A DNA stretch of 64,000 nt from positions 186,001-250,000 of the forward strand of contig NZ_SOZE01000003.1 of assembly GCF_004519315.1 (NCBI RefSeq), given 5' to 3'. The number at the start of each line of letters is the position of its first letter. Positions within the stretch are counted from its first letter, which is position 1. The notes below the pieces were generated by a model. It ran no database searches. It was not told where the DNA came from and worked only from the letters and a program-made list of their open reading frames with translations. Below, piece by piece: positions 17,336-25,583 of this stretch. Source of the DNA: Mucilaginibacter psychrotolerans. GTDB taxonomy: Bacteria; Bacteroidota; Bacteroidia; Sphingobacteriales; Sphingobacteriaceae. The translations under genes were made by a program, and so were the position numbers.

Positions 17336-19030
17336 ATGGCATCAGCTAATTTATTAGACACTAAAACCGTTAATTTGAACGAGGTTTTGGGTAATGGGAA
17401 AATCTATCGCGTGCCTCAGTTCCAAAGAGATTATTCATGGGGTCAAGATAACTGGGAAGATTTGTGGAATGATATATCAATAGTTAAGGAAACCGGGAAC
17501 CCTCATTACATGGGATCGGTTGTTTTACAAAATGTTGGATCAAAGCAATATCTAATTATCGACGGTCAGCAACGCTTCACTACACTTAGTATCTTAACGC
17601 TGGCTTTTATCGCTCGGATTCAAAAGTTATCAGAAGACGGTATCGATATTGATGCAAATAAAGAACGCGTAGATATTTTGATGAAGCAATATATCGGACA
17701 AAAAGATCCGGCTTCTTTAAGATATTCAAGCAAAATTTTTCTCAATGAAAATAATGACGGTTTTTATCAGCAACGATTGTTAACGTTCAAGTCGCCAATC
17801 AACGTTAATAAACTTTCAGATTCCGAAAGGTTAATGTGGGATGCCTATGTGTTTTTTCAAAAGAGTATTGATAGAGATTTTAAATCCGAAACAGGTGAAA
17901 ATCTAGCCAACAGCCTCAATAAAGTGATAGGTGACCTTTTAATGTTCATCCAAATAACCGTGGAAGATGAACTGAATGCGTACACAGTATTTGAAACCTT
18001 AAATTCAAGAGGTGTAGATCTTACTTCAACAGATTTACTTAAAAATTTCTTGTTTTCATTAGTTGCCAAGAGCCCTACCGACTTAAGCCAAGTTAAAGGT
18101 CAGTGGAAAAAAATAATCGATGCCATTGGTCTTAAAGATTTTCCCGTGTTCTTAAGGTATTATTTGCAGGCAACAAGGCAAATGGTGACAAAGGAATCGC
18201 TATTTAAAGTCGTAAAGCAATATGTTAAAACAAATTCTGATGTTTTTGACCTGTTGGATCATTTAGAAAAGTACGCATACACCTACGTGGCCTTAGGAGC
18301 ACCTGACGATGAATTATGGATTTTTGATAAAGAAATACGAAACTGTATTAACGCCCTAAAGATCTTCAGAGTAACTCAATGGAAGCCATTGGCCATGGTT
18401 GCATTTGAAAAACTTCCAGATGCCGAGTTTAAAAGATTGATTTTTTCAATAGTTGCCATTGCATACCGTTACAACGTGATCGCCAAGTTGCAAACTAACG
18501 AAATGGAAAAAATTTACAGCAGAGCTTCCATCAATTTATTTAGAAATGAACAAGCAACATACCAGTCGGCCCTAAACGACATAAAATTATTGTACTTAAA
18601 TGATGAGGACTTTAAAAATTACTTCCAGATAAAGCAATTTAGGACAAGTAACAGTGCCGACAAAAAAATATTGCGTTACACATTGTACAAGTTGGAAAGC
18701 CAGGAAGGTGGCCATTCCTATGACTTTGAAACAGATGCCGGCACTATTGAACATGTTCTTCCTGAAAGTTACCCTGAAATTTGGCATGATGAATTTACCG
18801 AAGATGAGTACCAACGTAATATTTATTTATTAGGAAATTTAACTTTATTAGAGCCTTCAAAAAATAATAAAGATGCAGCAAATGAAGATTTCAATCATAA
18901 AAAGCTGATTTATGCCACGAGCCAATATACAATAACTAAGAAAATTGATTTCGATACCTGGACATCCAACACCGTTAAACATAGGCAAGGACAGTTAGCT
19001 AAAATTGCGACTACTGTTTGGAAAATTTGA
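17336..19030 (+). CDS. DUF262 + DUF1524 (GmrSD-like) protein, candidate type IV restriction/defence nuclease
   Basis: 564 residues. The N-terminal DUF262 (ParB-like NTPase) domain shows RVPQFQRDYSW (25-35) and DGQQR-TT (76-83), the signature of GmrS/SspE-type proteins. The C-terminal DUF1524 HNH-like nuclease shows TIEHVLPES (470-478, putative His473) and LLGNLTLLEPSKN, with a downstream Asn-rich segment. Single-chain proteins of this build restrict modified phage DNA in characterised relatives; that function is inferred here. The gene is visibly more AT-rich than its neighbours, stands alone, and lies between a repeat cluster (16.6 kb) and a perfect inverted repeat (19.1 kb), consistent with horizontal acquisition. 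No methylase or modification gene is nearby. Confidence 0.88.
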   Translation: MASANLLDTKTVNLNEVLGNGKIYRVPQFQRDYSWGQDNWEDLWNDISIVKETGNPHYMGSVVLQNVGSKQYLIIDGQQRFTTLSILTLAFIARIQKLSEDGIDIDANKERVDILMKQYIGQKDPASLRYSSKIFLNENNDGFYQQRLLTFKSPINVNKLSDSERLMWDAYVFFQKSIDRDFKSETGENLANSLNKVIGDLLMFIQITVEDELNAYTVFETLNSRGVDLTSTDLLKNFLFSLVAKSPTDLSQVKGQWKKIIDAIGLKDFPVFLRYYLQATRQMVTKESLFKVVKQYVKTNSDVFDLLDHLEKYAYTYVALGAPDDELWIFDKEIRNCINALKIFRVTQWKPLAMVAFEKLPDAEFKRLIFSIVAIAYRYNVIAKLQTNEMEKIYSRASINLFRNEQATYQSALNDIKLLYLNDEDFKNYFQIKQFRTSNSADKKILRYTLYKLESQEGGHSYDFETDAGTIEHVLPESYPEIWHDEFTEDEYQRNIYLLGNLTLLEPSKNNKDAANEDFNHKKLIYATSQYTITKKIDFDTWTSNTVKHRQGQLAKIATTVWKI

Positions 19031-19123
19031 AAATATTGACATTAATTTTCAACTTCTACCAACTTTACTCATCAATCAGCTCTGTAAAATCGTACTCCCG
19101 AAAACTGACGAACAGAACTTAAC

Positions 19124-19181
19124 TAGCCCCGCTTTCCCTCCAAGCTGCTTCTATCAGCAGCTTGGAGGGAAAGCGGGGCTA
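19124..19181. repeat. Perfect 26-bp inverted repeat, 6-nt loop
   Basis: Left arm 19124-19149 (starting TAGCCCCGCTTTCC) and right arm 19156-19181 are exact reverse complements, around the loop TCTATC. No T-tract follows, so it is not a standard intrinsic terminator. It may be a REP/MITE-like element, the foot of a mobile unit, or a strong mRNA 3' stabiliser for the DUF262 gene. The rest of the 19031-19335 gap holds no other feature I can support. Confidence 0.9.
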
Positions 19182-19335
19182 CAGGCACATAGCAGCACAG
19201 TTGTTGCTTTACCAGTTAGACGTAGTGGTTTTGCACATCCGCATCCTCTGCCAATTCGTCACTCCTGCTGGTTTTGGAACGGCTGTTGTTAAACCCCTAT
19301 CGTAAACTATACTGTAATTCTAAAATCATAAAACA

Positions 19336-21219
19336 ATGCAAGAAAAAGGATCTATTTCGATACACACCGAAAACATTTTCCCTATCATCAAGAAGTTTTT
19401 ATACTCTGATAACGAGATATTCCTGCGCGAGCTGGTTTCTAACGCCGTGGATGCTACGCAAAAAATAAAACGTTTAGCGTCATTAGGGCAGTACAACGGC
19501 GAACTGGGCAACCTGCGTGTGGAAGTAGCTTTTGATGCAGACAAAAAGACCATCACCATATCTGATAACGGTTTGGGGATGACGGCCGAAGAAATAAAAA
19601 AATACATCAACCAGATTGCCTTCTCTGGCGCGACCGAATTCGTTGAGAAATTCAAGGAAGCTAAAGATGCTAACGAGATCATCGGCCGTTTCGGGCTTGG
19701 TTTTTACTCGGCATTTATGGTGGCCGACCGTGTAGACATTGAAACCCTAAGCTACCAGGAAGGCGCTGAACCCGCCCGCTGGACCTGCGACGGCAGCACC
19801 GAATTCGAGATTAGCGAAGGTAGTCTTGCTGAACGTGGTACCGAAATTACCCTGCACATCAATGCCGAAAGCGAAGAATTCCTGGATAAACACAAATTGC
19901 AGGGAATATTGGATAAATACGCTAAGTTCCTGCCGGTACCTATCAAATTCGGCACAACCACACAGGAAGAAGAAGACGGCGAGGATGAAGAAGGCAAACC
20001 GAAATACAAATCGGTTGAAATGGATAACATCATCAACGATACCACCCCTATCTGGACAAAATCCCCAAGCGAGCTGAAGGATGAGGATTACCTGAAGTTT
20101 TACAAAGAGCTTTATCCATACAGCGAAGACCCACTATTCTGGATACACTTGAATGTGGATTATCCGTTCAACCTGACCGGCGTATTGTATTTCCCTAAGC
20201 TGAAGAACGATTTCGAAATCACCAAGAACAAGATCAAATTGTTCAGCCGCCAGGTATTCATTACCGATGAGGTGAAAGATATCGTTCCTGAGTTTTTAAT
20301 GCTGCTGCACGGTGTTATCGATTCGCCGGATATCCCGCTGAACGTATCGCGTAGCTTCTTACAGGCTGATAGTGCGGTTAAGAAAATTAATACCTATATC
20401 ACCAAAAAGGTTGCTGACAAACTTTCAGACTTATTTAAAGCAGACCGCAAAGGCTTCGAGGAAAAATGGGGCGATATTGGCCTGTTTGTGAAGTACGGTA
20501 TGATTAGCGAAGATAAATTCTACGATAAGGCGAAGGACTACGTGTTGGTAACCAATACCAAGAAAGAGAACTTCACTCTTGCAGAGTACAGGGACAAAGT
20601 GGAAGCTACCCAAACCGATAAAGACGGCCAGGTAGTGTACATATACACCAACGACCCGGAGAAACAGGACGCGTTCATCCAGTCGGCCACCAAAAAAGGA
20701 TACGATGTAATGGTGATGAACTCGCCTATCGATACGCACTTCATCAGTCAGTTAGAGCAGAAACTGGAGAAAACACAATTAAAACGTGTTGATGCCGATG
20801 TTGCTGATAAACTGATTAAGAAGGACGAGAACCCTGAATCGGTACTAACCGAGGAGCAATCGACCAAAGTACAGGAGATATTTGATAAGGCCATCAACAA
20901 ACCCGCTTACAAGGTGAAACTGGAAAGTCTTAGCCCGGATGAGTTGCCGGTGACCGTTACCATGGACGAGTTTATGCGCCGTATGAAAGATATGGCAGCC
21001 ATGGGCGGCGGTATGAGTTTCTACGGCAGCATGCCCGATAATTACAACGTTATTGTAAACGGAAACCACAAGCTGATAGCTAAAATATTGGCCGACGAGA
21101 ATACCGATGTGCAAGCACAATTGGCTAAACAGGCGTTCGATTTGGCTTTGCTATCGCAAGGTTTATTAACCGGCGCAGAGCTGACCGAGTTTGTGAACAG
21201 GAGCGTAAGCCTTATTTAA
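19336..21219 (+). CDS. htpG: Molecular chaperone HtpG (Hsp90)
   Basis: 627 residues, normal for bacterial Hsp90. The N-terminal GHKL ATPase domain shows FLRELVSNAVDA, DNGLGMTAEEI and GRFGLGFYSAFMVAD. The middle domain shows LNVSRSFLQ with the catalytic Arg. The C-terminal dimerisation domain shows MRRMKDM; there is no eukaryotic MEEVD tail. A short acidic linker (EEEDGEDEEGKP, about 217-228) follows the N-domain and is longer than in E. coli HtpG. Cytoplasmic ATP-dependent chaperone. Monocistronic: followed by its own terminator. Confidence 0.97.
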   Translation: MQEKGSISIHTENIFPIIKKFLYSDNEIFLRELVSNAVDATQKIKRLASLGQYNGELGNLRVEVAFDADKKTITISDNGLGMTAEEIKKYINQIAFSGATEFVEKFKEAKDANEIIGRFGLGFYSAFMVADRVDIETLSYQEGAEPARWTCDGSTEFEISEGSLAERGTEITLHINAESEEFLDKHKLQGILDKYAKFLPVPIKFGTTTQEEEDGEDEEGKPKYKSVEMDNIINDTTPIWTKSPSELKDEDYLKFYKELYPYSEDPLFWIHLNVDYPFNLTGVLYFPKLKNDFEITKNKIKLFSRQVFITDEVKDIVPEFLMLLHGVIDSPDIPLNVSRSFLQADSAVKKINTYITKKVADKLSDLFKADRKGFEEKWGDIGLFVKYGMISEDKFYDKAKDYVLVTNTKKENFTLAEYRDKVEATQTDKDGQVVYIYTNDPEKQDAFIQSATKKGYDVMVMNSPIDTHFISQLEQKLEKTQLKRVDADVADKLIKKDENPESVLTEEQSTKVQEIFDKAINKPAYKVKLESLSPDELPVTVTMDEFMRRMKDMAAMGGGMSFYGSMPDNYNVIVNGNHKLIAKILADENTDVQAQLAKQAFDLALLSQGLLTGAELTEFVNRSVSLI

Positions 21220-21260
21220 GCCCCCCAACCCCCAGAAGGGGCAGTTTTTGAAAAGCACTT

Positions 21261-21289
21261 AGCCGTCCTCAAAAAGGACGGCTTTTTTT
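21261..21289 (+). terminator. Intrinsic terminator of htpG
   Basis: AGCCGTCCT (21261-21269) pairs with AGGACGGCT (21274-21282) and is followed by a run of seven T. Confidence 0.9.
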
Positions 21290-21367
21290 GTTGCCCGTAA
21301 AATTGTTTTCCGGTTTGCTTATGGAATCTACTCTCCCTGTGCATCCTGCTTATAAAAAAGGAAAACG

Positions 21368-21520
21368 ATGAGAAGAACAATCAAACTAAAGGTGTACGGC
21401 CCGGCGGGCTTAAACCAACGGGCATCAGGGAAGTCTAAATTACCCGGTGTGGCTATGGTATTTAAACTTATTGACAACTATACCGTTATACAACAAACAA
21501 GCGTTACATTTATACCATAA
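21368..21520 (+). CDS. Possible small protein (50 aa), unrecognised
   Basis: An ATG at 21368, preceded by a purine-rich AAAAAGGAAAACG, opens a 50-codon frame that ends 10 bp before the next gene. The product is basic in its N-terminal half (MRRTIKLKVYGP) and hydrophobic/polar after that, without a signal peptide or known motif. It could be a small protein cotranscribed with the DUF4251 gene or a chance frame. Codon usage looks ordinary for the genome. Weak call. Confidence 0.3.
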   Translation: MRRTIKLKVYGPAGLNQRASGKSKLPGVAMVFKLIDNYTVIQQTSVTFIP

Positions 21521-21530
21521 TTGATTAGCG

Positions 21531-22034
21531 ATGAAAACTTTAATCAAAATATGCATCAGCCTGGCAATTATTGCATCATTTACGCAAACAGGACTGGCAC
21601 AAGATAAGAAAGCCGAAAAGCTGGCGGAAGTAAAACAGCTTATACAATCGAAGAATTATCTATTCAAAGCCGAATTCATGCTGCCTATGGGCGGCGCACA
21701 GCAATACCTCACCAGCGATTACGATTTGAAGATAACGCCGGATACCTTGGTGGCCTACCTGCCCTATTTTGGCGTAGTTTATTTCAACGCGGCTTATAAC
21801 AACAGTGCAGATGCCGGCATACAGTTCACGTCTACCAGATTCGATTATAAGTTGGAGGAACGAAAGAACGGCGGGTATTATGTATACATCAAACCAAAAG
21901 ACACTAAAAACACCCAACAGATGATACTGGATGTATCGGCAAACGGCGGCGCAGGCCTAACGGTGCAAAGCGTAAACCGGCAAATGATTCGTTTTACGGG
22001 CTATATAAAAGAAGTGCCCAAACCCAAAATATAA
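21531..22034 (+). CDS. DUF4251 domain exported protein
   Basis: 167 residues with a clear signal peptide (MKTLIKICISLAIIASFTQTGLA, cleavage near 23) and a DUF4251-type body: KNYLFKAEFMLPMGG, SDYDLKITPDTLVAYLPYFGV, and FTSTRFDYKLEERKNGGYYV. DUF4251 is a Bacteroidota-specific family of secreted beta-rich proteins of unknown function. The next gene starts 4 bp after its stop codon, so they form a pair. Confidence 0.85.
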   Translation: MKTLIKICISLAIIASFTQTGLAQDKKAEKLAEVKQLIQSKNYLFKAEFMLPMGGAQQYLTSDYDLKITPDTLVAYLPYFGVVYFNAAYNNSADAGIQFTSTRFDYKLEERKNGGYYVYIKPKDTKNTQQMILDVSANGGAGLTVQSVNRQMIRFTGYIKEVPKPKI

Positions 22035-22038
22035 AACC

Positions 22039-22311
22039 ATGATCAGAATAGACATCCCGGCGGGGGAAGAAAAAATAACGCAGGAAACATTCGAAACCTA
22101 CGGAATTCCTCATCCACCGAATGGTACGGATATCGAAATCAACGGCGATATTATATTGTTGTTCGACGACGAAGCACAGGCGATAAGTTACCTGGATAAG
22201 CTGGAGGATAACTCATCATTAGTTGCGGAAGATGCTCCGGCCAGGAAAATATTAAGCCTCATCATCAGCACCATCAGCAACGATAAATTCGTGCAGGACT
22301 ACTTACGATAG
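22039..22311 (+). CDS. Hypothetical small acidic protein (90 aa)
   Basis: Not recognised. Acidic, cytoplasmic, no signal peptide or membrane segment. The N-terminal half looks beta-stranded (IDIPAGEEKITQETFETYGI, DIEINGDIILLFDDEAQAI) and the C-terminal half helical. It lies 4 bp behind the DUF4251 gene and is closed by a strong hairpin. Confidence 0.65.
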   Translation: MIRIDIPAGEEKITQETFETYGIPHPPNGTDIEINGDIILLFDDEAQAISYLDKLEDNSSLVAEDAPARKILSLIISTISNDKFVQDYLR

Positions 22312-22354
22312 AAATATTAAGCCCTTCTCTTTTCGGGAGAAGGGCTTAATATTT
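22312..22354. terminator. Long symmetrical terminator hairpin
   Basis: AAATATTAAGCCCTTCTC (22312-22329) pairs with an exact complement ending at 22354 around a TTTTCGG loop. T-rich ends on both strands make it bidirectional, serving the plus-strand pair and possibly the convergent gene ending at 22414. Confidence 0.85.
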
Positions 22355-22413
22355 GCGAATTAAAGCACCCTTTAGGGATTGCTTCGTGAAGGTATCGACG
22401 TTAAGTGATGCAG

Positions 22414-23343
22414 TTAAGCAATCAGGTTCTTACTCAGGTAGCTAAAGCTGCTGGCCATGCTGGCAAATGGGTCTTTAGGCATATCGTGCTCTACAAAGAA
22501 ATGCTGCATACCTGCTGATTTTGCTGCCGCGAATATGGGCTTGAAATCGATAGTACCGCTGCCAACCGGCAGTATCTCTTCACGCGCCGCGTCTAAATCT
22601 TTCACGTGCCATAGCGGGAAACGGCCCGGGTGCTGTGCAAACATTTCAACCGGGTTTTTGCCGCCTTTAATAGCCCAGGCCAAATCCAGCTCGAACTTCA
22701 AGTACTTAGCGTTGGTTTCGGCCAAAAACAGGTCGTAAGGCACCTTGCCCTCCACCTCATGGAACTCCGCATCGTGGTTATGGTAGCAAAACTGCAAACC
22801 GGCTTTAGTGGCCAATTCTGCGCTCTTGTTTAGTGTTTCAATAGAAAGTTTTATTTCATCAAGCGAAGTAATAGGCGTGCTTGCGCATACCAGGTACTTT
22901 ACGCCGCCTTCTGCGGCTTCGTCTACCAGTTGCTGCATATTGTCGCGCAGATTCAGCATGGGTGGCAGTGTCATGGGTTTACCATCGGGCATGGTAGGCA
23001 TTTTTGCACCCGGAGGAAGTTTGAAAGGAGCACCCAGCACATGGTGGCTTTTCCAGGCTAAGCCTTCGCCATTTACCATCGCTTTAAATTCTTTTGGCTT
23101 AAGACCATAGTAACCACCTTTTTTGCTGAAAGCCGATTCGATCTCCTTGTACCCTACCGCCGAAATTTTGGATAACGTGCCTTTAACGTCGGCATCCATC
23201 ACGTTGAAGAACGTGAACAGCTGTATGCCTACTGCGTGCCGGCTTTTAAAGTTTAAGAGAGATGCTGCCTTGCCCGATAAGGCTATGCCGCCAAGCACAA
23301 GCGTACCTGTGCTTTTTAAGAAATTGCGCCTGTTTGAATTCAT
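22414..23343 (-). CDS. Tat-exported sugar phosphate isomerase/epimerase-like TIM-barrel protein
   Basis: 309 residues. The twin-arginine signal NRRNFLKSTGTLVLGGIAL (4-22) points to folded export. The body is an AP-endonuclease-family-2 (xylose-isomerase-like) barrel: GIQLFTFFNVM, IESAFSKKGGYYG, WKSHHVLG, FCYHNHDAEF, FELDLAWAIKGG, WHVKDLDAAREEILPVGSGTIDF and FVEHDMP, with the His/Glu/Asp residues of the divalent-metal site. Such exported paralogues are common in Bacteroidota saccharide catabolism; the substrate here is unknown. It stands alone between the terminator at 22.3 kb and a 160-bp gap containing GTGAGTAG/GTGAATAG words. Confidence 0.88.
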   Translation of the reverse strand: MNSNRRNFLKSTGTLVLGGIALSGKAASLLNFKSRHAVGIQLFTFFNVMDADVKGTLSKISAVGYKEIESAFSKKGGYYGLKPKEFKAMVNGEGLAWKSHHVLGAPFKLPPGAKMPTMPDGKPMTLPPMLNLRDNMQQLVDEAAEGGVKYLVCASTPITSLDEIKLSIETLNKSAELATKAGLQFCYHNHDAEFHEVEGKVPYDLFLAETNAKYLKFELDLAWAIKGGKNPVEMFAQHPGRFPLWHVKDLDAAREEILPVGSGTIDFKPIFAAAKSAGMQHFFVEHDMPKDPFASMASSFSYLSKNLIA

Positions 23344-23503
23344 CTTAATTGGTTTTGTTTAGTTGGTAAGTAAATCTAAATCAATTAAATTGAATAAAAA
23401 AATATTATTGTGTCTTTTATACGCAATCGAAATATAGTGAGTAGAGCGTGGTGAATAGTGAGTAGTTAAAAACCATAATGGCTCCTTACTACTTAAGCCA
23501 AAA

Positions 23504-24135
23504 TTATCGCGAAAAAGTCTTTTCCGGGTTGTTGGTCATCAATAACAAACGCTCCTTTACCCATTTCCAGGAGTAGCTCACGCTGATCATTTGGATAGGC
23601 TCGTCAAAATTAATGTCGTTATGATAAACCAATGCTTTTATCAGCATCACCGGATTTCGGGATGAGTATTTATGTTCATACGCATCTACCATTTGCGCGA
23701 GGCTAAGGGATGGTGATAAAACGCAATATCTATAAAGTCTTTCAAACGTGTTCCATTGCTGGCAATTGCATTCAGCTTCATGGCGGCAATGTCTTCAGGC
23801 CCAGCCATTCGCACATCTTCGTCGACTATCAAAGGTAGCACCAATGGGTAAGCGTGAGTTATAAAATCTACTTTTACACCCCGTATCACGCCTTTCAGCG
23901 TATTGTTTGATTGGTAATCTAATTGAAAAGAATAATTGTTTTGGAGGTACTCTAAGAGCGTATTTTCATCAAATGATGCGGTAGAAAATAAATCAAGGTC
24001 GATACTAATACGATGACCAATTTGCAATGAAAGTGCAGTTCCGCCTACTAAAAAAAAAGCGTCCAGCTTATTATCCACCATTAAAATGTTCAGGAGTTCC
24101 AGTGTGGCCTGGTTGACTGTTTCTTTTCGTAGCAT
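23504..24135 (-). pseudogene. AbiEii-like nucleotidyltransferase toxin, frameshifted near the C-terminus
   Basis: From ATG 24135 the frame gives a 149-residue protein with the DUF1814/AbiEii nucleotidyltransferase signature FFLVGGTALSLQIGHRISIDLDLFS, ending abruptly at 23686 after DFIDIAFYHHP. The family's C-terminus continues in another frame at 23692-23504: MVDAYEHKYSSRNPVMLIKALVYH and FDEPIQMISVSYSW. One extra base at about 23704-23707 (CCCTTAGCC to CCCTTTAGCC) would give HHPFSLAQMVDAYEHK, a normal continuation. The active-site GS-like motif (GGTAL plus DLDLF) is intact, so the truncated protein might keep activity. Either a broken toxin, a sequencing error, or a frameshift-expressed gene. 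Partner of the DUF6922 gene upstream. Confidence 0.75.
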
Positions 24136-24407
24136 TTCAACAAAGATAAAGGGATATTAAACTGATTGCTGACAAAGCACATATCTTTATCATTTAAATA
24201 AGGGAGGGTTTTTATAGTATCCTTTACTCCTTCAATACCATACAAGTTGAGCATTGCGTACCAATCGTTGGGCCAACCTCTTTCTATAACACGCTGCACT
24301 ATTACGGCTCGCATGCTTTGATAATCTATTTTAGCAACATCATACTCCCACAAAAGTGCGGGATTAATAATTGCTTCGGGATGATTTATATATGCATCGA
24401 AATACAT
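24090..24407 (-). CDS. DUF6922-like protein, probable antitoxin-side partner of the AbiEii-like gene
   Basis: 105 residues. The pattern PALLWEYDVAKIDYQSMRAVIVQRVIERGWPNDWYAML matches a small family commonly found directly upstream of AbiEii/DUF1814 nucleotidyltransferases in Bacteroidota (DUF6922, from memory). It overlaps the nucleotidyltransferase start by 46 bp. No classical DNA-binding motif is visible, though helix-rich. Inferred role: regulator or antitoxin of a type IV toxin-antitoxin-like module. Its frame is intact while that of its partner is broken. Confidence 0.6.
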   Translation of the reverse strand: MYFDAYINHPEAIINPALLWEYDVAKIDYQSMRAVIVQRVIERGWPNDWYAMLNLYGIEGVKDTIKTLPYLNDKDMCFVSNQFNIPLSLLKCYEKKQSTRPHWNS

Positions 24408-24492
24408 TTTGCCAATGCTTGGTTTTAATCAAAAATACGAAAAATGTGTCGTAAAGGCAATGAAGTACATCTTTCCCTGGGCGCTACCCAAT

Positions 24493-24524
24493 AAAAAAGC
24501 CCCATATCTCACGATACAGGGCTC
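24493..24524 (-). terminator. Terminator of the rplU-rpmA operon
   Basis: On the minus strand GAGCCC pairs with GGGGCT around an inner GTATC/GATAT stem, followed by a run of six T (24498-24493). Confidence 0.8.
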
Positions 24525-24550
24525 CTAATATTATACTTTACTAAGCTTGA

Positions 24551-24952
24551 TTACTCGGCTGATGCTTCTTCAGCATCTACAGCTTCTTCTTTTTTAGCTT
24601 TTGGTGCTTTCTTTGCTTTTGGTGCTTCTTCGGCAACCTCTACCTCTGCAACAGGTGCAGCAGCTACAGGTGCTAAATCTTCAGCTACAGGTATAGCTTC
24701 GAAAGGGATAACAGAAACGTAAGAACGGTTATCTGCTTTCTTTTTGAATACTACGTGGCCTGCGGTTAAAGCAAATAAGGTATGGTCTTTACCAATACCA
24801 ACATTTAAACCTGGGTTGTGCTTGGTACCACGCTGACGAACGATGATGTTACCAGCAATTGCAGGCTGGCCACCAAAAATTTTGATACCTAAACGCTTGC
24901 TATGTGATTCGCGGCCGTTTCTTGAACTACCGGCCCCTTTTTTGTGTGCCAT
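24551..24952 (-). CDS. rpmA: Ribosomal protein bL27 with C-terminal Ala/Lys/Glu tail
   Basis: 133 residues. Residues 1-86 are a standard bL27: [22 protein letters not shown] start, [23 protein letters not shown] core. This is the 50S protein near the peptidyl-transferase centre. It begins directly with AHKKG, so no cleaved N-terminal extension is needed. After residue 86 there is an unusual roughly 45-residue low-complexity tail ([21 protein letters not shown], then [12 protein letters not shown]) that ordinary bL27 (about 85 residues) lacks. It is translated in frame and ends at a proper stop codon. Second gene of the operon with rplU, 48 bp downstream. Confidence 0.96.
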   Translation of the reverse strand: MAHKKGAGSSRNGRESHSKRLGIKIFGGQPAIAGNIIVRQRGTKHNPGLNVGIGKDHTLFALTAGHVVFKKKADNRSYVSVIPFEAIPVAEDLAPVAAAPVAEVEVAEEAPKAKKAPKAKKEEAVDAEEASAE

Positions 24953-25000
24953 TTTTTAATTTTTTTTGTGAGTCGATTTACCGGCTCGGTTAAAATTTAA

Positions 25001-25309
25001 TTATAATGTGATACCGGTGATCTCTATCTTGGTAAACTGCTGGCGGTGGCCATTTCTTTTCTGGTAACCTTTTCTTCTTTTCTTTTTGAAAATGATTACT
25101 TTATCACCTTTTAAATGAGACACGATCTTAGCCGATACTTTAGCGCCTTTAAGGTCTGAACCTAATTTAAAGCTACCTTCGTTTTCTGCTAACAACACAT
25201 TGTCAAATTCAATACTAGCGCCTTCATCTCCCTGTAAACGGTGTACAAAGATTTGCTGGTCTTTCGCAACTTTAAATTGTTGCCCGGCTATACTTACTAT
25301 TGCGTACAT
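25001..25309 (-). CDS. rplU: Ribosomal protein bL21
   Basis: 102 residues, the normal length. Begins MYAIVSIAGQQFKVAKDQ and carries KGDKVIIFKKKRRKGYQKRNGHRQ, the rRNA-binding basic loop of bL21. 50S subunit protein. First gene of the rplU-rpmA operon, the usual arrangement. A consensus Bacteroidota promoter lies 34 bp upstream of the ATG. Confidence 0.97.
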   Translation of the reverse strand: MYAIVSIAGQQFKVAKDQQIFVHRLQGDEGASIEFDNVLLAENEGSFKLGSDLKGAKVSAKIVSHLKGDKVIIFKKKRRKGYQKRNGHRQQFTKIEITGITL

Positions 25310-25342
25310 TGTTGATTAATTATTATTTTAAATTTTGAGGTG

Positions 25343-25373
25343 CAAATATAGGGTTTATATTTAGAAAAAACAA
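25343..25373 (-). promoter_or_regulatory. Bacteroidota-type promoter of rplU-rpmA
   Basis: Minus strand: TTG (25373-25371), 20-nt spacer, TATATTTG (25350-25343), matching the TTG/TAnnTTTG consensus of the Bacteroidota primary sigma factor. Start would be near 25336, giving a leader of about 25 nt. Confidence 0.75.
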
Positions 25374-25379
25374 TAACTG

Positions 25380-25580
25380 ACTACAATTGAGTTAACACCA
25401 ATTATCCTAATTGAGCCGAATTGCACGAATTTTAATAAGTGAACACGAATTTATTCGAATTGAACGAGATTTCACTAATTCTTAGAAAAGAAACTGAACA
25501 GGTTTTACTAATGTATTACAAACAATGATCTCCACGTAGATTTGTGAAAATCCTCCTTAATTCGTAAAATTCGTGGTAAC
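25380..25580. repeat. Intergenic words of AATTGCACGAATT/AATTCGTGGTAA type
   Basis: The gap between rplU and the next minus-strand gene is filled with degenerate units such as AATTGAGTTAACACCAATTA, GAATTGCACGAATTTTAAT, GAACACGAATTTATTCGAAT and AATTCGTAAAATTCGTGG. They form an imperfect array with units of about 11-13 bp. No gene is seen. Confidence 0.6.
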
Positions 25581-25583
25581 TCA

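Noticed and set aside
19216..19315. Short minus-strand frame ending in a DELAEDADVQNHYV-like peptide, reminiscent of a protein C-terminus.
   Set aside because: The frame opens after a TAG with no start codon and is only about 30 codons; no complete gene or clear family match, so chance or an old remnant.
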